Source: Sisyra terminalis
Taxonomy: Eukaryota > Arthropoda > Insecta > Neuroptera > Sisyridae
Assembly (NCBI GenBank): GCA_958496175.1
Contig: OY292277.1
Location: 1,488,001-1,552,000 of the forward strand
Direction of reading: 5' to 3'
Length of the DNA stretch: 64,000 nt
Of this stretch, positions 21,608 through 35,440 are shown in pieces (position 1 is the first letter of the stretch; every line of letters begins with the position of its first letter). A model generated the notes under the pieces. The model ran no database searches and had not been told where the DNA came from. It was given only the letters and a program-made list of their open reading frames with translations. Both the position numbers and the translations under genes were made by a program.

Positions 21608-23363
21608 ACGGAAAATGTCACATCAATTTACGGCTCTAAAACTTCCCGGTTTAAATTCCCGGCAAACTATCCCGATAAATTAATGTTTCTTTTTTTGAGA
21701 ACGTGGAGAAAGATTCAAACATTAATATTCAATCAGACTATAGCAAAAGAAAACATCCCTTATATCCTGTTTTTCCCAATTTAAATTGGCCTTGTTTAAA
21801 CTTTGAAATGGAATTGTGGACGTCCTGTTACCCACAGGAAGAAAATTTCTTCAAATTGTAATTCACTTAAACGTCCCTAATCTTAATTTCTTGAAAAAAC
21901 TAGGCCTTATTTTGAAAAATCTGTCATTAAACAGGCCTTATTTCAGACGGAAAATGTCACATCTATTTAAGGCTCTAAAACTTCCCGGTTTAAATTCCCG
22001 GCAAACTATCCCGATACATTTATGTTTCTTTTTTTGAGAACGTGGGAAAAGATTCAAACATTAATATTCAATCAGACTATAGCAAAAGAAAACATCCCTT
22101 ATATCCTGTTTTTCCCAATTAAAATTGGCCTTGTTTAAACTTTGAAATGGAATTGTGGACGTCCTGTTACCCACAGGAAGAAAATTTCTTCAAATTGTAA
22201 TTCACTTAAACGTCCCTAATCTTAATTTCTTGAGAAAACTATGCCTTATTTTGAAAAATCTGTCATTAAACAGGCCTTATTTCAGACGGAAAATGTCACA
22301 TCTATTTAAGGCTCAAAAACTTCCCGGTTTAAATTCCCGGCAAACTATCCCGATACATAAATGTTTCTTTTTTTGAGAACGTGGGGAATGATTCAAACAT
22401 TAATATTCAATCAGACTATAGCAAAAGAAAACATCCCTTATATCCTGTTTTTCCCAATTTAAATTGGCCTTGTTTTAACTTTGAAATGGAATTGTGGACG
22501 TCCAGTTACCCACAGGAAGAAAATTTCTTCAAATTGTAATTCACTTAAACGTCCCTAATCTTAATTTCTTGAGAAAACTAGGCCTTATTTTGAAAAATCT
22601 GTCATTAAACAGGCCTTATTTCAGACGGAAAATGTCTCATCTATTTAAGGCTCTAAAACTTCCCGGTTTAAATTCCCGGCAAACTATCCCGATACATCAA
22701 TGTTTTTTTTTTTGAGAACGAAGAAAAAGATTCAAACATTAATATTCAATCAGACTATAGCAAAAGAAAACATCCCTTATATCCGGTTTTTCCCAATTTA
22801 AATTGGCCTTGTTTTAGCTTTGAAATGGAATTGTGGGCGTCCTGTTACCCACAGGAAGAAAATTTCTACCGACTGAAATTCAATAAAACGTCCCTTATCT
22901 TAATTTCTTGAGAAAAATAAGTCTTAATTTGAAAAATCGGCCATTAAACTGGCCTTATTTCCGACGGAAAATGTCACATAATTTACGGCTCTAAAACCTC
23001 TAGGTTTAAATTCCTTGCAAACTATCCTGATACATTAATGTTTCTTTTTTTGAGAACGTGGAGAAAGATTCAAACATTAATATTCAATCAGACTATAGCA
23101 AAAGAAAACATCCCTTATATCCGGTTTTTTCCAATTTAAATTGGCCTTGTTTTAACTTTGAAATGGAATTGTGGACGTCCTGTTACCCACAGGAAGAAAA
23201 TTTCTATCGATTGTAATTCAATAAAACGTCCCTTATCCTAATTTCTTGAGATAACTAAGCCTTATTTTGAAAAATCGGCCATTAAACTGGCCTTTTTTCA
23301 GACGGAAAATGTCACATCAATTTACGGCTCTAAAACTTCCGGGTTTAAGTTCCCGGCAAACTA
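21608..23363. repeat. 339-bp satellite array, segment 4
   Basis: Copy 2 counterpart of 12511-14160, with the full-length monomers and about 107 bp more than copy 1. It carries AAGGCTCT variants and a T-tract length variant near 22710. Confidence 0.95.
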
Positions 23364-23867
23364 TCCCGCTAAATAATAATTCTTTTTATAAGAACGTGGA
23401 GTAAGATTCAAACATTAATATTCAATCAGACTATAGCAAAAGAAACAATCCCTTATATCCGGTTTTTCCAAATTTCAATTGGCCTTGTTTTAACGTTGAA
23501 ATGGAATTGTGGACGTCCTGTTACCCACAGGAAGAAAATTTCTACACATTGGATATCACTAGAAGGTCTTATATCTATTAAATATAAGGCTTTAAATATA
23601 AAACCGTTGAGAAAACTAGGCCTTATAATGAAAAGTCTGCTATTTAATAGACCTTATTTCGTACGAAAATTAACTCATTGTTTTACGTCTCCCTAACGTC
23701 CCGTTTTTAATTCCGGGGAAACTATTCCTTAAAAATAAAATGTTTTTCATTAACATCGTTAAGGTTGATTCAAATCAAGTGCAGCGAAATAAACTATCCC
23801 TTATATCCTGTTGTTCCTTTTAAAAATTGTCCTTTTTGAAAGTTTGAAGTGGAATTTGAATTTGAAA
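23364..23867. repeat. Diverged satellite monomers at left edge of unique segment, copy 2
   Basis: Matches 14161-14663 at an offset of 9,204 bp. The same decayed features are present (CTACACATTGGATATCACTAG, ATAATAATTCTTTTTATAAG). Confidence 0.85.
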
Positions 23868-23870
23868 TTA

Positions 23871-24020
23871 GCTGTCAAATCACTACAGCTACCTGACAGC
23901 AAAACGCTGAACTATTGTGTATGACACGCTCACTTATTGTTAAAACAGAATTGTTTTTTATCTTTGATAAAACTTAATAGTTCAGCTTTTTGCTGTCGGG
24001 AGTCATCGTTGTGTGACAGC
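23871..24020. mobile_element. MITE-like foldback element, copy 2
   Basis: Same 150-bp element at an offset of 9,204 bp, flanked by TTA on both sides. It is present because the whole 9.2-kb unit was duplicated, not because of a second insertion: its flanks match those of copy 1. Confidence 0.75.
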
Positions 24021-26531
24021 TTATTAATGCACATTAAATTAATGAAAATACCATTTAAAACGATCGATCCATGCTTAAATTGTGTTGATATGCATCTATA
24101 AGCTTCACTTTATCGATTTAAATCGATATTACAATCGTAAAATAATGCTCCGAGTAAAATGGAGTTCCTTAACCTCTTATTTTAGCATACAAACAAAACG
24201 CTAATTTCTCGAAAAGTGGACATTTATTTGAAATTCTAAGTTCATTTTCGGTTTTAATGCATCGCATATTATCTAAAAATCATACATTTCCTTAATTTTA
24301 TTGGCAAGTATTGATTTTTAACTGCGGGTGTTTGGTCGTATATCAACATGGGCAGTTTTAAAAATTGTTGTTTGTAACTTTGAACTAAACAAATAAATAG
24401 ACAAATACAACAAAATATGAATAATTTATTTAAATAATTGAACAAGTTGTATGGATCCAGTAGTAGATATCGGTAGATCGGTACCTTCTCGTTCTCAATA
24501 AAGTTCATTAGATTGGCTTATTGGTAGTTATTTTTCCGGTGGTTGTTGTTGTTCTTGTTGGTTTTGGCACTAGTGTTGCTTGCTTCTAGTTATCCAGCTT
24601 CTTCATTCAATATAAATATCTAGTAGATATAAATATTTCTTGCTTTGCTCCTTCTTATTTCTTTATTGCCTTTATTTGATTCTTGAGCCAGACACCTTGC
24701 TTATTATATATAGCTATTCGGAGAATAAATTCTTGATGACTTTGCTTATGATGATTCAGCAACGTTCGATTAATTATTATTTACTTCCACTTTTGCGGAA
24801 AGGGGCGCTTCAAATCCAATAAATCACCTGAAAAATAAAATTATATGAATAAGAAAAGAACATTCTCTTCTTCTTAATCTTTAACATGGTTTCCAATAGA
24901 TAGATATATGGAGATAAATTGATCAGAATCTGTTTCTGCTGGACGGTCCTTTTTCAGCGAACTCTTGTCCACGAGCTGTTCCAGCAGGTCGATAATTGCC
25001 TACGTTTCCTTTTCCCTTCTGGTCCCTGTGGTAGATATAGTGACGTGGGATTAGGAATGTCCGAATACTCAATAATTCGTCCATTCTACGTTAGCAAATA
25101 GAATCTCTGGACTGCTGCGGGTCTCTAACTTGGTTTAAGATGGAATCATTTGATATTCCTACAATGAAAAGTCAAAGTTAAAACATAAATATACATGGGT
25201 AAGCATAACAATATAAGAACGTCTCGTACCTGCATTATATACTATATGTAGTATAATAAATGAACGCTTAATCGAAATTTATGTTCAGTGTTCAAAGAAT
25301 TCAAAATCCTCGTAAATCTATCTACATCATAGGTATTGTTGCACTATTACTTTCATATCATGACTCGAAAAAAAAGGCGAGAAGAGCAACGTGCAAAAGT
25401 AAGAACCGAAGAGGATTTGGTGTGAAATCTGGTCCAGTTTTAGTCGTAACGAGTTCGGTTGGTTGTCCAGTAGCAAAAAAGCTCACGTGACTACAGCAAC
25501 TTGTTGTTCAAGTCGTGGACCATTCGGCATTCAGTGAATTAGAAACGAGAAAGCATCTTGAGTCTTCAAGGTACAAAAAGCTCTGCTTTACATGGCCAAT
25601 GTAAACGTCTGCTTTCAATACGGACTGCCAAACAGCGGTGATTATTGGGATAGCAGTTTTCAGTTGGAGTATTCAAATCATGTCATCCTTAAATTGATAA
25701 ATTCATAACAAACTTTTCTTTTGTCGCTAAAATTTCAAATATATAGAAACTAACTTACGTTCAAATCATCCTTGACTATTCAGATGAAAATTTCGACACT
25801 GCACCACTTCCCTCAACCTCGCACAGTCCATAAGTCGGTAGGTAGGTCCATTTCCAATCTTCCAATGTACATATATTCTTTTCCAAGTCTAAGTGAATCT
25901 AAAAAACCAACAACAACAACAATTATACGTAGGTACATACCTATACTATGTACGATTGATTAGGTAATAGTTGTTCATTAAAAACTACCAAGCTATAAAA
26001 CTTACTTCTCATGTCTTCTTACCTATCAACTAAATAGGTCGGAAATCGCCTTTGAATTAAATAACTAACTTTTTCTTCACACTTTAGCTATCTATCCAGT
26101 CATCGATACATATAGCTAATACCTAAGCGATTATTAATTGATAGTTAATGAGTTATTGACAAAAATTGAAGTAACACTTTGAGATTTGAATCTAAAAACT
26201 AGTGGCACATGGAAACGAGTCACAAATGTTCAAACACGATTTACCTACCAAATGCTATTGCAATTATTTTCACGATCATTATCTGTTTTGAAAATTACAA
26301 TAATTCTAAATTAAATTAATGTAGTTATCACAGTATGCATGGGGTTGTAAATAATCTTGAAGGTTAGAGACAATTCGTTGACAATTCGTTGTGCAATGAT
26401 ATAATCCTATATTTTACCGTTAGAATTATTCACGGAGTCAGCGGGATTTCGGGGGACGGGTGGTGGTAAATGTTGGAAACGTATGTTTGTTTTCGTGATA
26501 CTATTCACTTCTCTCTCTTACTTGTATCCGC
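24021..26531. other. Unique segment interior, copy 2: no recognised gene
   Basis: Near-identical to 14817-17324. The same short open frames, palindrome (24111-24128) and G-rich patch are present. The few differences do not restore or break any long frame. That both copies are equally intact reflects recent duplication and says nothing about function. Confidence 0.6.
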
Positions 26532-26699
26532 AATGGCAACGCTTCGCGCTGTTCCCAACCAGTCACCCATCCAAATTCTAAACCGCGCTCTATGTTGCTT
26601 AACGTTTACTGATCGTCCGATCACCAAGTTAAGCAACATACGAACAGTATAGGACTTGGATGGGTGACCGCTTGGGAACATCGCGGGGCATTGGCAAGC
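26532..26699 (+). pseudogene. 5S rRNA-derived foldback, unit 1, copy 2
   Basis: Counterpart of 17325-17492 at an offset of 9,207 bp. It differs in the junction (CACCAAGTTAAG in place of CACCACGTTAAG), which brings the right arm nearer to the canonical 5S GAAGTTAAGCAAC. Box A-like and box C-like sequences are intact, the first third of 5S is missing, and a T14 run follows. Confidence 0.8.
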
Positions 26700-26713
26700 T
26701 TTTTTTTTTTTTT
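26700..26713 (+). terminator. T14 run, possible Pol III terminator
   Basis: Fourteen T directly after the 5S-derived 3' end, as in copy 1. Confidence 0.4.
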
Positions 26714-26957
26714 ATTTTCTTTCAAATTTTTTTCTTTAAAACATTAAATATTATATTCCTATTAATTAAAATCATTATTTTTCTCCTGTTTCCTTAATAT
26801 AAATCAAAGCAAAATGAATAAAGTCTTTTTTTACATGTAATTATTACAAAATTAAACGTTTCAAATAAAAAATAAATAAAATAATAAGTTAAATTAATAA
26901 CAATTAAATATTTAATGTCTTAAAGAATTGAAACATTGAAATAAAATAAAAAAATAA

Positions 26958-27125
26958 CCAATTCTACGCCTCGCGTTGTTCCCATGCGGTCACCCATCCA
27001 AGTCCTATACAGTTCTCATGTTGCTTAACGTTTACTGATCGTCCGATTACCAAGTTAAGCAACATACGAACAGTATAGGACTTGGATGGGTGACCGCTTG
27101 GGAACATCGCGGGGCATTGGCAAGG
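26958..27125 (+). pseudogene. 5S rRNA-derived foldback, unit 2, copy 2
   Basis: Counterpart of 17751-17918; I saw no difference between the two copies in either arm. A T10 run follows. Confidence 0.8.
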
Positions 27126-27135
27126 TTTTTTTTTT
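27126..27135 (+). terminator. T10 run, possible Pol III terminator
   Basis: Ten T directly after the 5S-derived 3' end of unit 2, one fewer than in copy 1. Confidence 0.4.
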
Positions 27136-27356
27136 AATTTCTATCAAATTTTTTTCTTTAAAACATTAAATATTATATTCCTATTAATTAAAATAATTAT
27201 TTTTCTCCTGTTTCCCAAATATAAATCAAAGCAGAATGAATAAAGTATTTTTTAACATGTAATTAATACAAAATTAAACGTTTCAAATAAAAAATAAATA
27301 AAATAATTAGTTTATTTACTTAAGAATTTAATATTGAATTTTTAAAATGAATAAAA

Positions 27357-27607
27357 CGTTGATTTAAATTGAAAAACTCGTCCATTTAACTGGCCTAGTT
27401 TCAGACGGAAAATGTCACATCAATTTACAGCTCCTTAACTTCCCGGTTCATATTCCCGGCAAACTGTCCCGATAAATTAATATTTCTTTCTTTATAAACT
27501 TGAAGGAAGATTCAAAAATTAATAATCAATCCAATTATAGCGACTTTAACCATCCTATATATCGTTTTTGTTCCCATTAAACATTGTCCTTGTTTCAACT
27601 TTGATAT
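27357..27607. repeat. Diverged satellite monomer at right edge of unique segment, copy 2
   Basis: Matches 18151-18400. One visible difference is TGTCCTTGTTTC against TGTCCTAGTTTC. Standard monomers resume near 27608. Confidence 0.85.
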
Positions 27608-28429
27608 GGAATTGTGGACGTCCTGTTACCCACAGGAAGAAAATTTCTACCGATTGAAATTCAATAAAACGTCCCTTATCTTAATTTTTTGAGAAAAATA
27701 AGTCTTAATTTGAAAAATCGGCCATTAAACTGGCCTTATTTCAGACGGAAAATGTCACACCATTTTACGGCTCTAAACCTTCCCGGTTTAAATTCCCGGC
27801 AAACTATCCCGACAAATTAATGTTTCTTTTTTTGAGAACGTGGAGAAAGATTCAAACATTAATATTCAATCATACTATAGCAAAAGAAAACATCCCTTAT
27901 ATCTGGTTTTTCCAATTTAAATTGTCCTTGTTTTAACTTTGAAATGGAATTGTGGACGTCCTGTTACCCACAGGAAGAAAATTTCATCAAATTGTAATTC
28001 ACTTAAACGTCCCCAATCTTAATTTCTTTAGAAAACTAGGCCTTATTTTGAAAAATCGGCCATTAAACTGGCCTTATTTCAGACGGAAAATGTCAAATCA
28101 ATTTACGGCTCTTAAACTTCCCGGTTTAAATTCCCGGCAAACTATCCCGATAAATTAATGTTTCTTTTTTTGAGAACGTGGAGAAAGATTCAAACATTAA
28201 TACTCAATCAGACTATAGCAATAGAAAACATCCCTTATATCCGGTTTTTCCCAATTTAAATTGGCCTTGTTTTAGCTTTGAAAAGGAATTGTGGACGTCC
28301 TGTTACCCACAGGAAGAAAATTTCTTCAAATTGTAATTCAATTAAACGTCCCCAATCTTAATTTCTTGAGAAAACTAAGCCTTATATTGAAAAATCGGCC
28401 ATTAAACTAGCTTTATTTCAGACGGAAAA

Positions 28430-31400
28430 TGTCACATCAATTTAAGGCTCTAAAACTTACTTGTTTAAATTCCCGGCAAACTATCCCGATACATAAATGT
28501 TTCTTTTTTTGAGAACGTGGAGAAAGATTCAAACATTAATACTCAATCAGACTATAGCAATAGAAAACATCCCTTATATCCGGTTTTTCCCAATTTAAAT
28601 TGGCCATGTTTTTGCTTTGAAATGGAATTGTGGACGTCCTGTTACCCACAGGAAGAAAATTTCTTCAAATTGTAATTCACTTAAACGTCCCCAATCTTAA
28701 TTTCTTGAGAAAACTAAGCCTTATATTGAAAAATCGGCCATTAAACTAGCTTTATTTCAGACGGAAAATGTCACATCAATTTACGGCTCTAAAACTTCGA
28801 GGTTTAAATTCCTGGCAAACTATCCCGATACATTAATGTTTCTTTTTTTGAGAACTTAGAGAAAGATTCAAGCATTAATATTCAATTAGACTATAGCAAA
28901 AGAAAACATCCCTTATATCCGGTTTTCCCAATTTAAATTGGCCTTGTTTTAGATTTGAAATGGAATTGTGGTCGTCCTGTTACCCACAGGAAGAAAATTT
29001 CTTCAAATTGTAATTCACTTAAACGTCCCCAATCTTAATTTCTTGAGAAAACTAAGCCTTATATTGAAAAATCGGCCATTAAACTAGCTTTATTTCAGAC
29101 GGAAAATGTCACATCAATTCACGGCTCTAAAACCTCCAGGTATAAATTTCTGGTAAACTATCCCGGTACATTAATGTTTCTTTTTTTGAGAACGTGGAGA
29201 AAGATTCAAGCATGAATATTCAATTAGACTATAGCAAAAGAAAACATCCCTTTTATCCGGTTTTTCCCTATTTAAATTGGCATTGTTTTAGCTTTGAAAT
29301 GGAATTGTGGACGTCCTGTTACCCACAGGAAGAAAATTTCTACCGATTGAAATTCAATAAAACTTCCCTTATCTTAATTTTTTGAGAAAAATAAGTCTTA
29401 ATTTGAAAAATCGGCCATTAAACTGGCCTTATTTCAGACGGAAAATGTCAAATCAATTTACGGCTCTTAAACTTCCCGGTTTAAATTCCCGGCAAACTAT
29501 CCCGATAAATTAATGTTTCTTTTTTTGAGAACGTGGAGAAAGATTCAAACATTAATACTCAATCAGACTATAGCAATAGAAAACATCCCTTATATCCGGT
29601 TTTTCCCAATTAAAATTGGCCTTGTTTTAGCTTTGAAATGGAATTGTGGACGTCCTGTTACCCACAGGAAGAAAATTTCTTCAAATTGTAATTCAATTAA
29701 ACGTCCCCAATCTTAATTTCTTGAGAAAACTAAGCCTTATATTGAAAAATCGGCCATTAAACTAGCTTTATTTCAGACGGAAAATGTCACATCAATTTAA
29801 GGCTCTAAAACTTCCCGGTTTAAATTCCCGGCAAACTATCCCGATACATAAATGTTTCTTTTTTTGAGAACGTGGAGAAAGATTCAAACATTAATATTCA
29901 ATCAGACTATAGCAAAAGAAAACATCCCTTATATCCGGTTTTTCCCAATTTAAATTGTCCTAGTTTTAACTTTGACATGGAATTGTGGACGTCCTGTTAC
30001 CCACAGGAAGAAAATTTCTACCGATTGAAATTCAATAAAACTTCCCTTATCTTAATTTTTTGAGAAAAATAAGTCTTAATTTGAAAAATCGGCCATTAAA
30101 CTGGCCTTATTTCAGACGGAAAATGTCACACCATTTTACGGCTCTAAACCTTCCCGGTTTAAATTCCCGGCAGACTATCCCGACAAATTAATGTTTCTTT
30201 TTTTGAGAACGTGGAGAAAGATTCAAACATTAATATTCAATCATACTATAGCAAAAGAAAACATCCCTTATATCCGGTTTTTCCCAATTTAAATTGTCCT
30301 AGTTTTAACTTTGAAATGGAATTGTGGACGTCCTGTTACCCACAGGAAGAAAATATCTCCAAATTGTAATTCACTTAAACGTCCCTAATCTTAATTTCTT
30401 GAGAAAACTAGGCCTTATTTTAAAAAATCGGCCATTAAACTGGCCTTATTTCAGACGGAAAATGTCACATCAATTTACGGCTCTAAAACTTCCCGGTTTA
30501 AATTCCCGGCAAACTATCCCGATAAATTAATGTTTCTTTTTTTGAGAACGTGGAGAAAGATTCAAACATTAATATTCAATCAGACTATAGCAAAAGAAAA
30601 CATCCCTTATATCCGGTTTTTCCCAATTTAAATTGGCCTTGTTTTAGCTTTGAAATGGAATTGTGGACGTCCTGTTACCCACAGGAAGAAAATTTCTTCA
30701 AATTGTAATTCAATTAAACGTCCCCAATCTTAATTTCTTGAGAAAACTAAGCCTTATATTGAAAAATCGGCCATTAAACTAGCTTTATTTCAGACGGAAA
30801 ATGTCACATCAATTTACGGCTCTAAAACTTCGAGGTTTAAATTCCTGGCAAACTATCCCGATACATTAATGTTTCTTTTTTTGAGAACTTAGAGAAAGAT
30901 TCAAGCATTAATATTCAATTAGACTATAGCAAAAGAAAACATCCCTTATATCCGGTTTTCCCAATTTAAATTGGCCTTGTTTTAGATTTGAAATGGAATT
31001 GTGGTCGTCCTGTTACCCACAGGAAGAAAATTTCTTCAAATTGTAATTCACTTAAACGTCCCCAATCTTAATTTCTTGAGAAAACTAAGCCTTATATTGA
31101 AAAATCGGCCATTAAACTAGCTTTATTTCAGACGGAAAATGTCACATCAATTTAAGGCTCTAAAACTTCCTTGTTTAAATTCCCGGCAAACTATCCCGAT
31201 ACATAAATGTTTCTTTTTTTGAGAACGTGGAGAAAGATTCAAACATTAATACTCAATCAGACTATAGCAATAGAAAACATCCCTTATATCCGGTTTTTCC
31301 CAATTTAAATTGGCCATGTTTTTGCTTTGAAATGGAATTGTGGACGTCCTGTTACCCACAGGAAGAAAATTTCTTCAAATTGTAATTCACTTAAACGTCC

Positions 31401-34400
31401 CCAATCTTAATTTCTTGAGAAAACTAAGCCTTATATTGAAAAATCGGCCATTAAACTAGCTTTATTTCAGACGGAAAATGTCACATCAATTTACGGCTCT
31501 AAAACTTCGAGGTTTAAATTCCTGGCAAACTATCCCGATACATTAATGTTTCTTTTTTTGAGAACTTAGAGAAAGATTCAAGCATTAATATTCAATTAGA
31601 CTATAGCAAAAGAAAACATCCCTTATATCCGGTTTTCCCAATTTAAATTGGCCTTGTTTTAGATGTGAAATGGAATTGTGGTCGTCCTGTTACCCACAGG
31701 AAGAAAATTTCTTCAAATTGTAATTCACTTAAACGTCCCCAATCTTAATTTCTTGAGAAAACTAAGCCTTATATTGAAAAATCGGCCATTAAACTAGCTT
31801 TATTTCAGACGGAAAATGTCACATCAATTCACGGCTCTAAAACCTCCAGGTATAAATTTCTGGTAAACTATCCCGGTACATTAATGTTTCTTTTTTTGAG
31901 AACGTGGAGAAAGATTCAAGCATGAATATTCAATTAGACAATAGCAAAAGAAAACATCCCTTTTATCCGGTTTTTCCCTATTTAAATTGGCATTGTTTTA
32001 GCTTTGAAATGGAATTGTGGACGTCCTGTTACCCACAGGAAGAAAATTTCTACCGATTGAAATTCAATAAAACTTCCCTTATCTTAATTTTTTGAGAAAA
32101 ATAAGTCTTAATTTGAAAAATCGGCCATTAAACTGGCCTTATTTCAGACGGAAAATGTCAAATCAATTTACGGCTCTTAAACTTCCCGGTTTAAATTCCC
32201 GGCAAACTATCCCGATAAATTAATGTTTCTTTTTTTGAGAACGTGGAGAAAGATTCAAACATTAATACTCAATCAGACTATAGCAATAGAAAACATCCCT
32301 TATATCCGGTTTTTCCCAATTTAAATTGGCCTTGTTTTAGCTTTGAAATGGAATTGTGGACGTCCTGTTACCCACAGGAAGAAAATTTCTTCAAATTGTA
32401 ATTCAATTAAACGTCCCCAATCTTAATTTCTTGAGAAAACTAAGCCTTATATTGAAAAATCGGCCATTAAACTAGCTTTATTTCAGACGGAAAATGTCAC
32501 ATCAATTTAAGGCTCTAAAACTTCCCGGTTTAAATTCCCGGCAAACTATCCCGATACATAAATGTTTCTTTTTTTGAGAACGTGGAGAAAGATTCAAACA
32601 TTAATATTCAATCAGACTATAGCAAAAGAAAACATCCCTTATATCCGGTTTTTCCCAATTTAAATTGTCCTAGTTTTAACTTTGACATGGAATTGTGGAC
32701 GTCCTGTTACCCACAGGAAGAAAATTTCTACCGATTGAAATTCAATAAAACTTACCTTATCTTAATTTTTTGAGAAAAATAAGTCTTAATTTGAAAAATC
32801 GGCCATTAAACTGGCCTTATTTCAGACGGAAAATGTCACACCATTTTACGGCTCTAAACCTTCCCGGTTTAAATTCCCGGCAAACTATCCCGACAAATTA
32901 ATGTTTCTTTTTTTGAGAACGTGGAGAAAGATTCAAACATTAATATTCAATCATACTATAGCAAAAGAAAACATCCCTTATATCCGGTTTTTCCCAATTT
33001 AAATTGTCCTAGTTTTAACTTTGAAATGGAATTGTGGACGTCCTGTTACCCACAGGAAGAAAATATCTCCAAATTGTAATTCACTTAAACGTCCCTAATC
33101 TTAATTTCTTGAGAAAACTAGGCCTTATTTTAAAAAATCGGCCATTAAACTGGCCTTATTTCAGACGGAAAATGTCACATCAATTTACGGCTCTAAAACT
33201 TCCCGGTTTAAATTCCCGGCAAACTATCCCGATAAATTAATGTTTCTTTTTTTGAGAACGTGGAGAAAGATTCAAACATTAATATTCAATCAGACTATAG
33301 CAATAGAAAACATCCCTTATATCCGGTTTTTCCCAATTTAAATTGGCCTTGTTTTAGCTTTGAAATGGAATTGTGGACGTCCTGTTACCCACAGGAAGAA
33401 AATTTCTTCAAATTGTAATTCACTTAAACGTCCCCAATCTTAATTTCTTGAGAAAACTAAGCCTTATATTGAAAAATCGGCCATTAAACTAGCTTTATTT
33501 CAGACGGAAAATGTCACATCAATTTACGGCTCTAAAACTTCGAGGTTTAAATTCCTGGCAAACTATCCCGATACATTAATGTTTCTTTTTTTGAGAACTT
33601 AGAGAAAGATTCAAGCATTAATATTCAATTAGACTATAGCAAAAGAAAACATCCCTTATATCCGGTTTTCCCAATTTAAATTGGCCTTGTTTTAGATTTG
33701 AAATGGAATTGTGGTCGTCCTGTTACCCACAGGAAGAAAATTTCTTCAAATTGTAATTCACTTAAACGTCCCCAATCTTAATTTCTTGAGAAAACTAAGC
33801 CTTATATTGAAAAATCGGCCATTAAACTAGCTTTATTTCAGACGGAAAATGTCACATCAATTCACGGCTCTAAAACCTCCAGGTATAAATTTCTGGTAAA
33901 CTATCCCGGTACATTAATGTTTCTTTTTTTGAGAACGTGGAGAAAGATTCAAGCATGAATATTCAATTAGACAATAGCAAAAGAAAACATCCCTTTTATC
34001 CGGTTTTTCCCTATTTAAATTGGCATTGTTTTAGCTTTGAAATGGAATTGTGGACGTCCTGTTACCCACAGGAAGAAAATTTCTACCGATTGAAATTCAA
34101 TAAAACTTCCCTTATCTTAATTTTTTGAGAAAAATAAGTCTTAATTTGAAAAATCGGCCATTAAACTGGCCTTATTTCAGACGGAAAATGTCAAATCAAT
34201 TTACGGCTCTTAAACTTCCCGGTTTAAATTCCCGGCAAACTATCCCGATAAATTAATGTTTCTTTTTTTGAGAACGTGGAGAAAGATTCAAACATTAATA
34301 CTCAATCAGACTATAGCAATAGAAAACATCCCTTATATCCGGTTTTTCCCAATTTAAATTGGCCTTGTTTTAGCTTTGAAATGGAATTGTGGACGTCCTG

Positions 34401-35440
34401 TTACCCACAGGAAGAAAATTTCTTCAAATTGTAATTCAATTAAACGTCCCCAATCTTAATTTCTTGAGAAAACTAAGCCTTATATTGAAAAATCGGCCAT
34501 TAAACTAGCTTTATTTCAGACGGAAAATGTCACATCAATTTAAGGCTCTAAAACTTCCCGGTTTAAATTCCCGGCAAACTATCCCGATACATAAATGTTT
34601 CTTTTTTTGAGAACGTGGAGAAAGATTCAAACATTAATATTCAATCAGACTATAGCAAAAGAAAACATCCCTTATATCCGGTTTTTCCCAATTTAAATTG
34701 TCCTAGTTTTAACTTTGACATGGAATTGTGGACGTCCTGTTACCCACAGGAAGAAAATTTCTACCGATTGAAATTCAATAAAACTTACCTTATCTTAATT
34801 TTTTGAGAAAAATAAGTCTTAATTTGAAAAATCGGCCATTAAACTGGCCTTATTTCAGACGGAAAATGTCACACCATTTTACGGCTCTAAACCTTCCCGG
34901 TTTAAATTCCCGGCAAACTATCCCGACAAATTAATGTTTCTTTTTTTGAGAACGTGGAGAAAGATTCAAACATTAATATTCAATCATACTATAGCAAAAG
35001 AAAACATCCCTTATATCCGGTTTTTCCCAATTTAAATTGTCCTAGTTTTAACTTTGAAATGGAATTGTGGACGTCCTGTTACCCACAGGAAGAAAATATC
35101 TCCAAATTGTAATTCACTTAAACGTCCCTAATCTTAATTTCTTGAGAAAACTAGGCCTTATTTTAAAAAATCGGCCATTAAACTGGCCTTATTTCAGACG
35201 GAAAATGTCACATCAATTTACGGCTCTAAAACTTCCCGGTTTAAATTCCCGGCAAACTATCCCGATAAATTAATGTTTCTTTTTTTGAGAACGTGGAGAA
35301 AGATTCAAACATTAATATTCAATCAGACTATAGCAAAAGAAAACATCCCTTATATCCGGTTTTTCCCAATTTAAATTGGCCTTGTTTTAGCTTTGAAATG
35401 GAATTGTGGACGTCCTGTTACCCACAGGAAGAAAATTTCT
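28430..35440. repeat. Higher-order repeat, 2.71 kb (8 monomers) and 2.03 kb (6 monomers)
   Basis: Diagnostic monomers recur at 29194, 31904 and 33937, then 29872, 32582 and 34615, then 30324, 33034 and 35067. The first step is 2,710 bp and the second 2,033 bp, eight and six monomers. The third unit lacks two monomers, including the one with AAACTTCCTTGTTTAAATTC (31170) whose partner near 28450 reads AAACTTACTTGTTTAAATTC. Copies are nearly identical, so amplification is recent. Confidence 0.85.

Larger units (their letters stand above)
26532..27356. repeat. 426-bp tandem units carrying 5S foldbacks, copy 2
   Basis: Same two-unit arrangement as copy 1. The 5S ends at 26699 and 27125 are again 426 bp apart. 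Small tail differences include TTTCCTTAATATAAATC against TTTCCATAATATAAATC. Confidence 0.75.
20918..27895. repeat. Segmental duplication unit of 9.1-9.2 kb, copy 2 (shared part)
   Basis: Second copy of 11821-18690 in direct orientation. Examples of differences from copy 1: GTTGACATGCATAAAGC near 14880 against GTTGATATGCATCTATAAGC near 24085; CTCTGTACTG near 15899 against CTCTGGACTG near 25106; CACCACGTTAAG against CACCAAGTTAAG in the first 5S foldback. Copy 2 keeps the full-length satellite monomer that is partly deleted in copy 1. Confidence 0.92.
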
